Origin: an uncultured Spirochaetia bacterium
GTDB lineage: Bacteria > Spirochaetota > UBA6919
Assembly (NCBI GenBank): GCA_913053665.1
Contig: CAJXGR010000173.1
Location: 1 to 6,806, forward strand
Length of the DNA: 6,806 nt
Reading direction: 5' to 3'
Below, one piece after another: positions 6,628-6,806 of this stretch. A model generated the notes under the pieces. It was not told the origin of the DNA, did not search any database, and was given only the letters and a program-made list of their open reading frames with translations. The first letter of the stretch is position 1. Each line of letters starts with the position of its first letter. Made by a program: the position numbers and the translations under genes.

Positions 6628-6720
6628 TCATTTTAGCTTGAGTTTCTGGATACGGATATCTCTCTCATTCTTTTCCCAGTAACAGAAGGCAATCTGATTG
6701 CCCTTTGAGTGCTCCTGAAA
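6628..6720 (-). pseudogene. Possible C-terminal remnant of a convergent gene
   Basis: Thirty codons plus a TGA stop are open on the minus strand, bounded upstream by in-frame TGA and TAA. The peptide has protein-like composition: FQEHSKGNQIAFCYWEKN, then ERDIRIQKLKLK. There is no start codon or ribosome site, and repeat sequence begins just upstream, so this could be the tail of a gene cut off by repeat insertion. Its stop lies 21 nt from the end of the pseudo-RecQ gene, a normal convergent spacing. I do not recognise the family. A chance open frame is a real alternative at this length. Confidence 0.3.
6688..6702. repeat. Small perfect inverted repeat 3' of the pseudo-RecQ gene
   Basis: GGCAATC and GATTGCC flank a single T. 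In RNA it would fold as a 5-bp stem with a 5-nt loop. Only three T follow the arm on the plus strand (after two C), so it is at best a weak terminator for the gene ending at 6606. Confidence 0.35.
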
Positions 6721-6732
6721 TCATTATGAATT

Positions 6733-6750
6733 GTCATGGTGAGCCTGTCG
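6733..6750. repeat. Apparent left half of a dispersed palindromic repeat
   Basis: GTCATGGTGAGCCTGTCG matches, from memory, the left half of a common intergenic repeat whose full form continues AACCATGA to pair with TCATGGT. The right half is not here. Instead the sequence passes directly into the palindrome at 6752-6804. The match rests on recall, not on a search. Confidence 0.4.
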
Positions 6751-6751
6751 C

Positions 6752-6804
6752 TAAGCCCAATTTATAGGGGCGGGTTTGAAACCCGCCCCTATAAATTGGG
6801 CTTA
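6752..6804. repeat. 53-bp near-perfect palindrome (26-bp arms, 1-nt centre)
   Basis: The left arm (6752-6777) begins TAAGCCCAATTTATAGG and ends GCGGGTTT. The right arm (6779-6804) is its exact reverse complement, with a single G at 6778 between them. The core GGCGGGTTTGAAACCCGCC is GC-rich and the outer arms AT-rich. No coding frame crosses it. In RNA or single-stranded DNA it would form a very stable hairpin. It could be a REP- or MITE-like mobile palindrome or a bidirectional transcription barrier for convergent genes. It has no T-tract immediately outside the arms. Only two bases remain to its right, so any target duplication cannot be judged. Confidence 0.9.
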
Positions 6805-6806
6805 AG

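Overview
The window carries three complete genes of clear family, one complete unrecognised gene and the start of a sugar-type oxidoreductase, in moderately AT-rich bacterial DNA with ordinary Shine-Dalgarno sites and a good sigma70-type promoter. The EF-G-like protein has an N-terminus (RNIAFIGHGGTGKTT, then TVSDFEEEE and KISIH) that I remember from the second EF-G of spirochaetes. A spirochaete is therefore my tentative guess. It is not proven by the sequence.

Layout. Positions 1-375 (minus) hold the first 125 codons of a Gfo/Idh/MocA NAD(P)-dependent oxidoreductase, which runs off the left edge. Positions 376-660 are intergenic and rich in imperfect inverted repeats. Positions 661-1346 (minus) are a two-gene operon: a 137-aa protein I do not recognise, then 2 nt later an 89-aa YCII-domain protein. 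A TTGACA/17/TAGTAT promoter with an extended -10 (1441-1469) drives the pair. Positions 1523-3607 (minus) encode a 694-aa EF-G paralogue (EF-G2 type) that lacks the catalytic histidine after DTPG. A 269-bp divergent intergenic region separates it from the plus-strand gene at 3877-6606.

The plus-strand gene is the most interesting object. It encodes a 909-aa protein with RecQ architecture (two RecA-like lobes, winged helix, RQC, HRDC) fused to a C-terminal ComF-like phosphoribosyltransferase (PRTase) domain. The P-loop, the DEAH box, the arginine-finger motif and the zinc-site cysteines all appear to be gone. The RQC and HRDC DNA-binding modules and the PRPP loop are well preserved. It reads as a conserved-frame pseudohelicase: a DNA-binding scaffold carrying a PRTase, not an active RecQ.

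The right end (6607-6806) holds a possible 30-codon gene remnant on the minus strand, a small hairpin, what looks like half of one dispersed palindromic repeat, and an almost uninterrupted 53-bp palindrome (26-bp perfect arms, one central base). No rRNA, tRNA, CRISPR array, transposase or intact insertion sequence was seen. I see no evidence that the genes form one pathway. The EF-G2 and pseudo-RecQ genes share a divergent regulatory region, and that is the only linkage the sequence suggests.
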